In this document: piece after piece, positions 5,556 through 12,276 of the stretch
How the letters are laid out: every line of letters starts with the position of its first letter
Numbering within the stretch: position 1 is the first letter of the stretch
Assembly (NCBI GenBank): GCA_964409675.1
Contig: CAYPEF010000069.1
Coordinates: 1 to 12,276 of the forward strand
Direction of reading: 5' to 3'
Source of the DNA: CAYMDD01 sp964409675
GTDB taxonomy: Bacteria; Pseudomonadota; Alphaproteobacteria; Rickettsiales; SXRF01
DNA length: 12,276 nucleotides
Position numbers and translations under genes: made by a program
Notes under the pieces: model-generated
Database searches by the model: none
The model's input: only the letters and a program-made list of their open reading frames with translations
Told to the model about the DNA's origin: nothing

Positions 5556-7540
5556 TCAGTACACCCGCGCCTTCGGCGCCACCACCTGCACCTCGTTGGA
5601 GAGCGTGTGCAGATGCACCGGTCGGTAATCGATGCTCACGCGGCCATGATCATCCAGCCATGCGTAGGTGTGTTTCATCCAGTTCTCGTCATCGCGCTTG
5701 GAATAATCCTCACGCGCATGCGCGCCGCGGCTTTCCTGGCGGTTGACGGCGCTGGCGATAGTGATCAACGCCTGTGAGCGCAAATTATCCAGCTCCAGCG
5801 CTTCCACCAAATCGGAATTCCACACCAGCGTGCGGTCGGAGACGTTCAGCTGGTCATAGCTTTGCCATATCTCGCTCATCTGCTGCACGCCTTCTTCCAT
5901 CACCTGCTGCTCGCGGAACACGGCGGCGTGGTTCTGCATGCAGCGCTGCATGGCGCGGCGGATCTCGGCGGTCTTGCGTGGGCCGCTCGCGTGACGGATG
6001 CGGTCGAAACGGCTGAGAATCTTCTCCACCGCCGCGCCTTCCACCGGCGCACGCTGCGGCATGCCGGGCTTCACCAGCTCCCCGGCACGAATCGCGGCGG
6101 CGCGGCCAAACACCACCAGATCAAGCAGGGAATTCGAGCCAAGCCGGTTCGCCCCGTGCACCGACACGCAGGCCGCCTCGCCAATAGCCATCAGCCCCGG
6201 CACCACGGTTTCCGGATTGCCGTTTACCATCGTTACCACTTCGCCGTGGTAATTGGTGGGAATGCCGCCCATGTTGTAATGCACCGTCGGCAACACCGGA
6301 ATCGGCTGTTTGGTAACGTCCACGCCGGCAAAAATCTTCGCGGTTTCCGCAATGCCCGGCAGGCGGGCATGAATGATCTCGGGGTCGAGATGGTCCAGAT
6401 GCAGGTAGATATGGTCCTTGTGCGGGCCCACGCCGCGGCCTTCGCGGATTTCCACCGTCATCGCGCGCGACACCACGTCGCGCGAGGCCAAATCCTTCGC
6501 GCTCGGCGCATAGCGCTCCATGAAGCGCTCGCCCGCCTTGTTGGTGAGATAGCCGCCCTCGCCGCGCAGGCCTTCGGTGATCAGGCAGCCCGCGCCGTAG
6601 ATGCCGGTCGGNNNNNNNNNNCGCCGCCGTAACGCGCCGCCAGATCGGAAGGACGGCGCACCAGCGATTTCAGCGAGGCCAGGCCCTTCGCGCCCGGCGC
6701 ATCGCGCCCCATGACCCGCCCGCCTTCCGAGTTCACCAGATACCCGCCCTCGCCGCGCACGCCTTCGGTGATCAGGCAGCCGGAGCCGTAAATGCCGGTG
6801 GGGTGGAACTGTACGAATTCCATATCCTCCATGGCGAGCCCGGCGCGGATCGCCATGCCACCGCCGTCGCCGGTGGAGGTGTGCGCGCTGGTGCAGGAGA
6901 AATAGGCCCGCCCGTAGCCGCCGGTGGCCAGCACCGTGATATGCGCGTTAAAGCGGTGGATGGTGCCGTCATCAAGGTTCCACGCCATCACGCCGCGGCA
7001 ATTGCCTTCCTCGTCCATCAGCAAATCGATGGCGAAATATTCGATGAAGAACTGCGCCTGCCTGCGCAGCGCCTGCGTATAGAGCGTGTGCAGGATGGCA
7101 TGGCCGGTGCGGTCGGCGGCGGCGCAGGTGCGCTGGGCGGTGCCCTGGCCGTAATGCGTCGTCATGCCGCCGAAGGGGCGCTGATAGATTTTGCCTTCCT
7201 TGGTGCGCGAGAACGGCACGCCAAAATGCTCCAGCTCGATCACGCTGGCGGCGGCATTCTTGCACATATATTCAATCGCGTCCTGGTCGCCCAGCCAGTC
7301 CGAACCCTTGACGGTATCATACATATGCCAGCGCCAGTCATCCTCGCCCATATTGCCAAGCGCCGCCGAAATGCCGCCCTGCGCCGCCACCGTGTGGCTG
7401 CGGGTGGGAAACACCTTGCTGATGCAGGCCGTATTCAGCCCAGCCGCCGCCATGCCGAGCGTGGCGCGCAAACCCGCGCCGCCCGCACCGACAACAACGA
7501 CGTCATGATGATGGTCAATGATAGGATAGGAATTAGGCAT
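5556..7540 (-). CDS. sdhA: Succinate dehydrogenase flavoprotein subunit (split by an assembly join)
   Basis: Oxidises succinate to fumarate at a covalently bound FAD in complex II. N-terminal half (7540 downward): FAD-binding GAGGAG (residues 18-23) and H49 in SHTVAAQGG, the covalent flavin site. C-terminal half (6611-5556): T258/E259, R290 in SRDVVSR, H357 in TVHYNMGG and R402 in NRLGSNS, matching the active-site residues of E. coli SdhA, plus the usual SdhA tail of charged residues. Read as written, the frame is lost across the 10 N at 6612-6621. However, residues PTGIYG...LAS occur on both sides of the gap (6674-6802 and 6483-6611). Using residues 1-246 from the right and continuing from 6611 gives 597 residues, the normal family length, so the break is an assembly artefact and not a pseudogene. 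The two copies are not identical, so the halves may come from different strains. Weak ribosome binding site; 25 bp after sdhD. Confidence 0.93.
6612..6621. other. Assembly gap, 10 N
   Basis: Exactly ten undetermined bases inside sdhA. The flanks encode overlapping parts of the same protein, so the true distance is negative: the contig ends overlap and were not merged. Confidence 0.97.
6622..6673 (-). other. Foreign contig tail resembling the start of a GGDEF signature
   Basis: After the redundant SdhA residues end at LAS (6674), the minus-strand frame continues as LKSLVRRPSDLAARYGG and then hits the N run. RRPSDLAARYGG is what normally comes just before EEF or DEF in diguanylate cyclase (GGDEF) domains, and the next codon begins with G, as Glu or Asp would. 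SdhA has nothing like this here. The most economical reading is a chimeric contig end that joined sdhA to an unrelated GGDEF gene. Confidence 0.6.
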
Positions 7541-7565
7541 ACATAATCATGAATTAGTGGTTATC

Positions 7566-7976
7566 TCAAAGCGCTGCCGCAGCCAGGTCCAGCAAATGGA
7601 TTTTAATCACCGCCAGCAGGCCCACCGCCGCCAGGGTGAAGCAGGCGAAGGCGTTCAGCATCAGCAGGCTGAATTTCATTACATGGCATTTCACATAGTC
7701 CTCAATCACCTCGCGGTTGCCGAGGCACATATGCCAGAACCCCGCCACAATCATCAGCGACAGCAGAATGGCGGTGAGCGGCGAGGACAGCCAGTTGCGC
7801 ACATCCATGGCGCTCGGCAGCAGCATCGCCTGCATCAGCGAGCAGATAAACCAGAGCGACAGCGGAATCAGCGCCACGGCGGTAATGCGCAGCGTCCACC
7901 AGTGATGCACGCCGGAATGGGCGCTGCCAAGACCTTGCGCCACGCGAAGTTTGCTACGAAGGTGATTCTTTTCCAT
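7566..7976 (-). CDS. sdhD: Succinate dehydrogenase membrane anchor subunit D
   Basis: Hydrophobic subunit that with SdhC anchors complex II in the inner membrane, binds haem b and forms the quinone site. 136 residues with three membrane helices (about 29-51, 65-84 and 100-126). The N-terminal LGSAHSGVHHWWTLRITAVAL is the alphaproteobacterial SdhD hallmark. H82 in WHMCLG matches the haem ligand of E. coli SdhD (H71), and D93-Y94 in IEDYV match its quinone-site D82-Y83, with the same spacing of 11 and 12 residues. The ATG at 7976 follows the sdhC stop by 21 bp, so the two are in one transcript. Confidence 0.95.
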   Translation of the reverse strand: MEKNHLRSKLRVAQGLGSAHSGVHHWWTLRITAVALIPLSLWFICSLMQAMLLPSAMDVRNWLSSPLTAILLSLMIVAGFWHMCLGNREVIEDYVKCHVMKFSLLMLNAFACFTLAAVGLLAVIKIHLLDLAAAAL

Positions 7977-7997
7977 AAATTCCCAAACTTTATTGCT

Positions 7998-8390
7998 TCA
8001 GCAGAAAAAGCCAGACTGCCTTAGCACCATGAACCAGGTGAACGCCGTCAGCAACGCGGCGGCCGCCAGCACGATTTTCCCGGCGCGCACCGCCGCGTGA
8101 ATTTCCAGGCATTTGCCTGCATCCCATATCAAATGGCGAATTCCGTTGCATAAATGATAGTAAAACGCCGCCGTCCAGCCCAGCAGCATCAGTCTGCCAA
8201 GGATGGAGGAGAAAAACCCGTGCAGATCCTCAAAGAAAATCTCATTATACGCTGCCGCCCACAGCCACGCCACGAACAGCAGGCTGCCCACCGACAGCGC
8301 AACGCCGGTAATGCGGTGCAAAATGGAAAGCGTATTGGTCATGAGCCAGCGATACACGCTGAGATGGGGCGATAAGGGACGCTGTTGCAT
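7998..8390 (-). CDS. sdhC: Succinate dehydrogenase cytochrome b556 subunit C
   Basis: First gene of the sdh operon; with SdhD it anchors complex II and holds haem b. I chose the ATG at 8390 (130 residues) because MQQRPLSPHLSVYRW is the usual N-terminus of alphaproteobacterial SdhC; the longer open frame begins with TTG at 8453 and adds 21 residues that the family lacks, and this stretch doubles as a promoter. Three membrane helices are visible. With this start, S22 and R26 in LSILHRITG correspond to quinone-site residues of E. coli, and H79 in YYHLCNGIRH is the haem ligand, with the conserved H86 after it. No clear ribosome binding site precedes the ATG. Confidence 0.95.
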   Translation of the reverse strand: MQQRPLSPHLSVYRWLMTNTLSILHRITGVALSVGSLLFVAWLWAAAYNEIFFEDLHGFFSSILGRLMLLGWTAAFYYHLCNGIRHLIWDAGKCLEIHAAVRAGKIVLAAAALLTAFTWFMVLRQSGFFC

Positions 8391-8425
8391 GGAAAGATCA
8401 GGAATGGTTGCGGATATTTTTGCTA

Positions 8426-8453
8426 GGTATAATGCAACGCCCGCGAAATGCAA
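8426..8453 (-). promoter_or_regulatory. Candidate promoter of the sdh operon
   Basis: On the minus strand TTGCAT (8453-8448) and TATACC (8431-8426) are 16 bases apart, which would start transcription about 29 bases before the sdhC ATG at 8390. The sequence GTTGCAT occurs twice, at 8454-8448 and 8438-8432, 16 bases apart, one at each element, which could be a regulator half-site pair. A small stem CCGCT/AGCGG (8454-8466) lies just upstream, after the stop of the preceding gene at 8471. Confidence 0.45.
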
Positions 8454-8470
8454 CCGCTTGTAGCGGCCAG

Positions 8471-10054
8471 CTAGTCGTTATTTCCGGGGTTGGCCACCGC
8501 ATGGTCATCACCGCCTTGCTGCGGCTCGATCTCGGGAACGGCGGAAAGCTTCGGTGGCGGGCCGCCTATCGTTATTTCCGCCGGAATAAACATCCGCCTC
8601 AGGACGGAAGATTCATCCAGGCTAAAATTCGTAATCAGCACCACCCGCGTTCCGGGCAGGTAATACGTGTGGGTCAACTGGTTGGCTTCCACAATCTTTT
8701 GAAAGAAAATGCCCCTTAAATTCCCCTCGAAATACATAATCGAATTAATATTGCCAGGTGGCTTGTAAGCCTCCGGGTTTTCTTTGTTTTTACTGGCAAT
8801 CTCCCCTAAGCGCAGCAGGATTTTTGTGCTGTTCAGCGCATAAGGCGCAATTCCTTTTACCGCATTATCCACGCGTACCACCCCCAACTCATCCCTGGCG
8901 GCGCCAAGCATATTTTCCAACGATTCCAGCGCAGGCTTGGCCATGAGCCCGGCATACGTGGGGAACATCAGCGGAACAAATTTCATAAACCCGTAGCTCA
9001 GGCGCACCCCCTTAGGATCGACAATCACCTGCTGCGCCAGCAGGGCCGCCAGCAGGAAGGCAAGCATTCCCCGCCTTCCCTGCGCCGCCAGCGCGCGCGA
9101 CTGCCTGAAAGGCGGGCTGATGGCAATCAGCGGCCACACCCCAGCCAGCAGGAACGGGAAAGTATAATGCATGGTAAGCTTGCCTGCGGCGTCTGATTTC
9201 GCCGCCAGCGATAAAAGTATCAGCGGCACGAATGCCATATATCCCACCGCGATATAATAATTCCGCGATGCCAGCGCCCAGGCGCAGGTAATGGCAAACG
9301 GCACCCATACCCAGCTGCGCTGGATAAAGAAGAAGCTTACCCGTTCGCTGAATTTCTCCCAGCTCAGATGCTCAAACGGCGGCGAGCCGAGATAGACATT
9401 GCGCATATTCCCGTAATCGCCCACGCCATAATGAATAATCAGCATCGCCAGCACGCTGTAGGCGAAGCTGGCCAGCGCGTAACCGAGCCATGGCCGCCAT
9501 TCGGCCCGCGGCACGCCGCGCAGCCAGTCCAGCAACAAGGTCAGGAAGATCATGCCGAACAGGTGAAACCCCATATCTTCCCGCACCGACCACGCCAGTA
9601 TCAGCGCCGGTACCGCCCAGCCATGCCGCTTCAACACCAGTGCCAGGAAAAAGAAAAGCGCGAACACCGGCCCCACCAGCTCGATATGCCCCTGCGACAC
9701 CACCTGCTGGGCACATGGATTGAGCGCNNNNNNNNNNNNNNNNNNNNNNNNNNNNNNNNNNNNNNNNNNNNNNNNNNNNNNNNNNNNNNNNNNNNNNNNN
9801 NNNNNNNNNNNNNNNNNNNNNNNNNNNCCCGGCACATCCAGCATGATATTAGCGTGCCACATGGCGGTGGAGTAAAGATAGGTATCAAGCTGCGCGCCTT
9901 GCGCATAAAACTGATTAAGAATAAAATTTCCCACTAGCCGGTAGGGGATATACAGCCCAACCAGCAGTACCAGCACGCTCAGGCGCGGATGAATATTTCT
10001 CAGAAAAAGACATGCCTCGTTATGCGTCAGCCATTGCCGCAGCCTTTCGTTCAT
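8471..10054 (-). CDS. DUF2079-family multi-span membrane protein (contains assembly gap)
   Basis: A polytopic inner-membrane protein of the DUF2079 family, related in layout to GT-C glycosyltransferases; substrate unknown. Visible in order: a first membrane helix (VLVLLVGLYIPYRLV), the family segment AQLDTYLYSTAMWHA, the 100-N gap, then GHIELVGPVFALFFFLALVL, an REDMG motif (matching the family's KEDxG), about six further helices up to LAFLLAALLAQQVIV, and a soluble C-terminal domain of about 190 residues ending in a proline- and acid-rich tail. The ATG at 10054 overlaps the hemC stop as TGATG, so I prefer it to the TTG one codon earlier; this implies translational coupling with hemC. The frame matches on both sides of the gap only by chance, since 100 N is a placeholder; family members usually have more residues at that place than 33. 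A lipid- or sugar-transfer role is plausible but not shown. Confidence 0.8.
   Translation of the reverse strand: MNERLRQWLTHNEACLFLRNIHPRLSVLVLLVGLYIPYRLVGNFILNQFYAQGAQLDTYLYSTAMWHANIMLDVPXXXXXXXXXXXXXXXXXXXXXXXXXXXXXXXXXXALNPCAQQVVSQGHIELVGPVFALFFFLALVLKRHGWAVPALILAWSVREDMGFHLFGMIFLTLLLDWLRGVPRAEWRPWLGYALASFAYSVLAMLIIHYGVGDYGNMRNVYLGSPPFEHLSWEKFSERVSFFFIQRSWVWVPFAITCAWALASRNYYIAVGYMAFVPLILLSLAAKSDAAGKLTMHYTFPFLLAGVWPLIAISPPFRQSRALAAQGRRGMLAFLLAALLAQQVIVDPKGVRLSYGFMKFVPLMFPTYAGLMAKPALESLENMLGAARDELGVVRVDNAVKGIAPYALNSTKILLRLGEIASKNKENPEAYKPPGNINSIMYFEGNLRGIFFQKIVEANQLTHTYYLPGTRVVLITNFSLDESSVLRRMFIPAEITIGGPPPKLSAVPEIEPQQGGDDHAVANPGNND
9728..9827. other. Assembly gap, 100 N
   Basis: Exactly 100 undetermined bases inside the DUF2079 gene, the usual placeholder for a gap of unknown size. 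The real missing stretch should encode the membrane helices that lie between the AQLDTY segment and the NPCAQQ segment. Confidence 0.97.
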
Positions 10055-10989
10055 CAATCCGCCCTTCTCCGCTGCTTCAGCAATTCCGCCGCCGCGCTGC
10101 GGCCTATCTCCAATGCATCTTCCGCACTCCCTTCCGCGGATGCGAACCAGCAGGCGCTGCCGTCATCCCAGGCCAGCATGGCGCGAATGTGGATATATCC
10201 GCCCTCCATATCCGCATGCCCCGCCAGCGGTGTACGGCAGGAGCCATCCAGCATTGCAAGCAGCGCGCGCTCGCACGTAACCGCATGCATAGTAGGCGCA
10301 TGATTAAGCGGCTCCAGCAACCGGCGCACCCGCGCATCCGCCTCCCGGCATTCAATACCGATCGCCCCTTGCGCCACCGCCGGGATAAACTGCTCCAGCG
10401 GCAGCGGCGTGCCCGGCAGCGGGTCGAGCCGCAGGCGCTTCAGCCCTGCCATTGCCAGCATGCTGGCCTGCGCCTCGCCGCGCTCAAGCTTGTTCAGCCG
10501 CGTCTGCACACTGCCGCGAAAAGGAATAATGACCAGGTCGGGCCGCACCCGCCGCGCCTGCACCGCCCGGCGCAAGGAAGACGTGCCGAACACCGCCTTT
10601 TCCGGCAGCGCCTCCAGCGAGCCATACCCCGGCGCAAGCAGCGCATCGCGCGCATCCTCGCGCTCAGGCGTGCAGGCCAGCATCAGCCCCGGAGGCAGTT
10701 GCGTCTGCATATCCTTGGCCGAATGCACGGCAATATCAATTGCCCCGCGCAGCAGCGCCTCTTCAATTTCCTTGGTAAACAACCCCTTGCCGCCGATTTC
10801 CGCCAGCGGGCCGGATTGCATGGCGTCACCGCTGGTCATCATGGGCACGGTTTCAATGCGCCCCTCTTCCCTCAACTCCGGGTGCGCCGCCGCCAGCGCC
10901 TCCCGCACCAACCGCGCCTGCGCCAGCGCCAATGGGCTTTTGCGGGTACCGATGCGAATAACGGCGGGTAAAGCGTCGGAAGATGACAT
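10054..10989 (-). CDS. hemC: Porphobilinogen deaminase (hydroxymethylbilane synthase)
   Basis: Joins four porphobilinogen molecules into hydroxymethylbilane in tetrapyrrole synthesis, in the cytoplasm. 311 residues, the normal length. Domain 1 begins with IRIGTRKSPLALAQA; IGGKGLFTKEIEEALL (65-80) and HSAKDMQTQLP (89-99) follow, with catalytic D93. Domain 2 has GTSSLRRAVQ (135-144) and RGSVQTRLNKL; domain 3 holds LDGSCRTPLAGH with C251, the attachment point of the dipyrromethane cofactor. One small oddity is Q95 where Pro is more common in the KDMPT motif. The open frame continues upstream to 11439 but that part overlaps tsaD on the other strand and is a shadow; the ATG at 10989 gives MSSSDALPAVIRIGTRKS, the expected N-terminus. 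It diverges from tsaD and is followed by a DUF2079 gene, not by hemD as is common. Confidence 0.97.
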   Translation of the reverse strand: MSSSDALPAVIRIGTRKSPLALAQARLVREALAAAHPELREEGRIETVPMMTSGDAMQSGPLAEIGGKGLFTKEIEEALLRGAIDIAVHSAKDMQTQLPPGLMLACTPEREDARDALLAPGYGSLEALPEKAVFGTSSLRRAVQARRVRPDLVIIPFRGSVQTRLNKLERGEAQASMLAMAGLKRLRLDPLPGTPLPLEQFIPAVAQGAIGIECREADARVRRLLEPLNHAPTMHAVTCERALLAMLDGSCRTPLAGHADMEGGYIHIRAMLAWDDGSACWFASAEGSAEDALEIGRSAAAELLKQRRRAD

Positions 10990-11041
10990 TGGTCTGTAAA
11001 ATGGGTATGAATTCTCACCTACATAACCGGAGCCGAAGCGT
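10990..11041. promoter_or_regulatory. Divergent hemC/tsaD intergenic gap
   Basis: Only 52 bp separate the hemC ATG from the tsaD TTG, so the two promoters must overlap each other or the coding starts. No convincing -35/-10 pair was found on either strand; TAAAAT at 10997-11002 is an isolated -10-like match. GGAG at 11029-11032 is the tsaD ribosome binding site. Confidence 0.4.
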
Positions 11042-12112
11042 TTGTCCAATCCTGCCGCCTGCCCCCCGTCACCTGCCATTGTGCTCGGCATTGAATCCAG
11101 CTGCGACGAAACCGCCGCCAGCGTGGTGGACAGCGAGCGCCGCATTCGCTCCAACGTGGTGATGTCGCAATTCAACGAGCATGCGGCATATGGAGGGGTA
11201 GTGCCGGAAATCGCCGCCCGCGCCCATATGCGCCATATGGAAACCGTCATCACGCAAGCCCTGCGGGAGGCCAGCATCACCCTTCCCGAACTCTCCGCCG
11301 TCGCCGCCACCTGCGGCCCCGGGCTGATCGGCGGCGTGATCGTGGGCGCGATGACCGGCAAGGCACTGGCTTCGGTCCACCGCAAGCCCTTCATCGCCGT
11401 CAACCATCTCGAAGGCCACGCCCTCACTGCGCGCCTCACTCATGACATTGCCTTCCCCTATCTTTTGCTGCTCGTCTCCGGCGGCCACTGCCAGTTTCTG
11501 GTTTGCGAAGCCGTTGGGCAATACCGCCGCCTCGGCGGCACGCTGGACGACGCGCTCGGCGAAGCTTTCGACAAAACCGCCAAGATGCTCGGCCTGCCCC
11601 AGCCCGGCGGCCCGGCGGTGGAAAGCCTTGCAAGCGAGGGCAATCCGCACGCCCACGCCTTCACCATCCCTCTGCAGGGCCGCGAAGGCTGCGACTTCTC
11701 CTTTTCCGGCCTGAAAACCGCCGTACGCACCACCGTGCAGGCGCACTCCTCCCTCACCCGCGCGCAGGCCGCCGATATCTGCGCCTCTTTCCAGCGCGTG
11801 GCGCTGGATAGCGTCACCGACCGGCTGAAACACGCCATCGCCATGTTCCGCACCCTCCACCCGCACGGCCAAACGCTGGTGGTAGCCGGCGGCGTCGCCG
11901 CCAATGCCTACCTGCGCGCGCGGCTGGCGGAAACGGCGGAAAATTTCGCACTTAACCTTATTGTCCCGCCCGCCAAACTCTGCACCGACAACGCCGCCAT
12001 GATCGCCTGGGCCGGCATCGAGCGCCTGCGCCTCGGCCTCACCGATTCCCTCGATTTCGAACCTCGCCCCCGCTGGCCGCTGGATTCCCTCCAGCGCTCC
12101 ATTACGCAATAA
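11042..12112 (+). CDS. tsaD: tRNA N6-adenosine threonylcarbamoyltransferase
   Basis: Transfers the threonylcarbamoyl group to A37 of ANN-decoding tRNAs (t6A), working with TsaB and TsaE. 356 residues of the ASKHA fold. The N-terminal VLGIESSCDETAASVV (14-29) is the family signature; GGVVPEIAARAHMRHM follows. H122 and H126 in VNHLEGHA and D316 in CTDNAAMIAW bind the metal. SGGHCQFL (146-153), DDALGEAFDKTAKMLGLPQP and FSFSGLKTAV are also typical. I accept a TTG start at 11042: GGAG sits nine bases upstream, no in-frame ATG is nearer, and a GTG inside ALV.. would remove the first dozen residues; the exact N-terminus is therefore less certain than the rest. The 3' end is followed by a terminator-like stem-loop. 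Confidence 0.97.
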   Translation: MSNPAACPPSPAIVLGIESSCDETAASVVDSERRIRSNVVMSQFNEHAAYGGVVPEIAARAHMRHMETVITQALREASITLPELSAVAATCGPGLIGGVIVGAMTGKALASVHRKPFIAVNHLEGHALTARLTHDIAFPYLLLLVSGGHCQFLVCEAVGQYRRLGGTLDDALGEAFDKTAKMLGLPQPGGPAVESLASEGNPHAHAFTIPLQGREGCDFSFSGLKTAVRTTVQAHSSLTRAQAADICASFQRVALDSVTDRLKHAIAMFRTLHPHGQTLVVAGGVAANAYLRARLAETAENFALNLIVPPAKLCTDNAAMIAWAGIERLRLGLTDSLDFEPRPRWPLDSLQRSITQ

Positions 12113-12127
12113 TGCGCATCTGATTTC

Positions 12128-12165
12128 ATTCCTGTCATTCCCGCTGGTGCGGGAATGACAGGAAT
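12128..12165 (+). terminator. Strong stem-loop after tsaD (terminator or GTCATTCCCGC palindrome)
   Basis: A perfect 17-bp stem (12128-12144 with 12149-12165) closes on the 4-base loop TGGT; TTTT at 12165-12168 follows. It lies 15 bp past the tsaD stop, so it fits a rho-independent terminator. The core GTCATTCCCGC...GCGGGAATGAC is also a palindrome that I recall as dispersed in many proteobacterial genomes, so it may be a repeat serving as terminator. Confidence 0.8.
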
Positions 12166-12276
12166 TTTAATACCTCATAAGAAACACCCTTCCGGCCCCA
12201 TTCAATCCCTGCATACTGTCCCTCATTGAGCGCTCAAGTAAATGCATCCGTTGGAAGATACCGGATGCGGCAGGGA
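12166..12276. other. Non-coding end of the window with small palindromes
   Basis: No gene was seen here. TTGAGCGCTCAA (12226-12237) is a perfect 12-base palindrome, and GCATCCG (12244-12250) pairs with CGGATGC (12262-12268) across 11 bases. Their role is unknown; they may belong to the control region of the next gene beyond the window. Confidence 0.45.

Noticed and set aside
6642..6651. AGATCGGAAG, the first ten bases of a common Illumina adapter
   Set aside because: The following bases do not continue the adapter, and read on the minus strand the same bases encode PSDL within a GGDEF-like stretch, which explains them as ordinary coding sequence.
5556..7540. sdhA as a frameshifted pseudogene
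   Set aside because: The frame is lost only across the 10-N gap, and removing the duplicated residues restores a normal 597-residue protein.
5862..7546. Long plus-strand frames opposite sdhA (about 250 codons each)
   Set aside because: His/Ala/Gly-rich shadows of a GC-rich gene; one even crosses the N run.
10990..11439. 150-codon upstream extension of the hemC frame
   Set aside because: It runs antisense through tsaD, has no HemC-like content and would make the protein far longer than the family's ~310 residues.
11069..12109. Long minus-strand open frame of 346 codons opposite tsaD
   Set aside because: The plus-strand TsaD has every expected motif; the antisense frame is a GC-rich shadow full of Gly/Ala with no family pattern.

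Overview
This window looks like an alphaproteobacterial chromosome fragment from a draft scaffold, probably a metagenome or short-read assembly. The succinate dehydrogenase anchors, homoserine kinase and Fe superoxide dismutase read as alphaproteobacterial by recalled family patterns. Most genes are GC-rich, with two clearly AT-richer islands (about 325-1370 and 4480-5550). Two N runs mark assembly joins: exactly 10 N at 6612-6621 and exactly 100 N at 9728-9827. No tRNA, rRNA, CRISPR array or insertion sequence was recognised.

Left part: the 3' end of ppdK (pyruvate, phosphate dikinase) meets, tail to tail, an unrecognised AT-rich 216-residue gene. Beside it lies a short phytoene/squalene synthase-family gene (closer to the NDUFAF6-like, non-catalytic branch) whose second half falls inside the same AT-rich island. 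sodB runs the other way and is separated from the convergent thrB by a perfect 28-bp inverted repeat.

Centre: a minus-strand succinate dehydrogenase operon reads sdhC, sdhD, sdhA, two small AT-rich lipoprotein genes, sdhB, and then thrB beyond a large hairpin. The lipoprotein pair between sdhA and sdhB is the most unusual gene arrangement here. A candidate promoter lies just upstream of sdhC, and its position supports an ATG start at 8390. sdhA is not truly broken. Two contig ends that encode the same 43 residues were placed side by side around the 10-N gap, and joining them once gives a normal 597-residue SdhA. The right-hand contig end then runs into 52 nt that read like the start of a GGDEF (diguanylate cyclase) signature, which points to a chimeric contig end.

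Right part: hemC is followed by a DUF2079-type membrane protein gene with a TGATG stop/start overlap (the latter carries the 100-N gap), both on the minus strand. tsaD diverges from hemC across 52 bp and is followed by a strong stem-loop terminator-like palindrome. 

The genes are mainly core metabolism: TCA cycle and respiratory chain (sdhCDAB), pyruvate/PEP interconversion (ppdK), superoxide defence (sodB), threonine synthesis (thrB), tetrapyrrole synthesis (hemC, which also feeds the haem b of SdhCD) and tRNA t6A modification (tsaD). I do not see a convincing new multi-gene system. The points most worth checking are the lipoprotein insertion, the AT-rich mosaic, the dispersed palindromes and the chimeric sdhA join.
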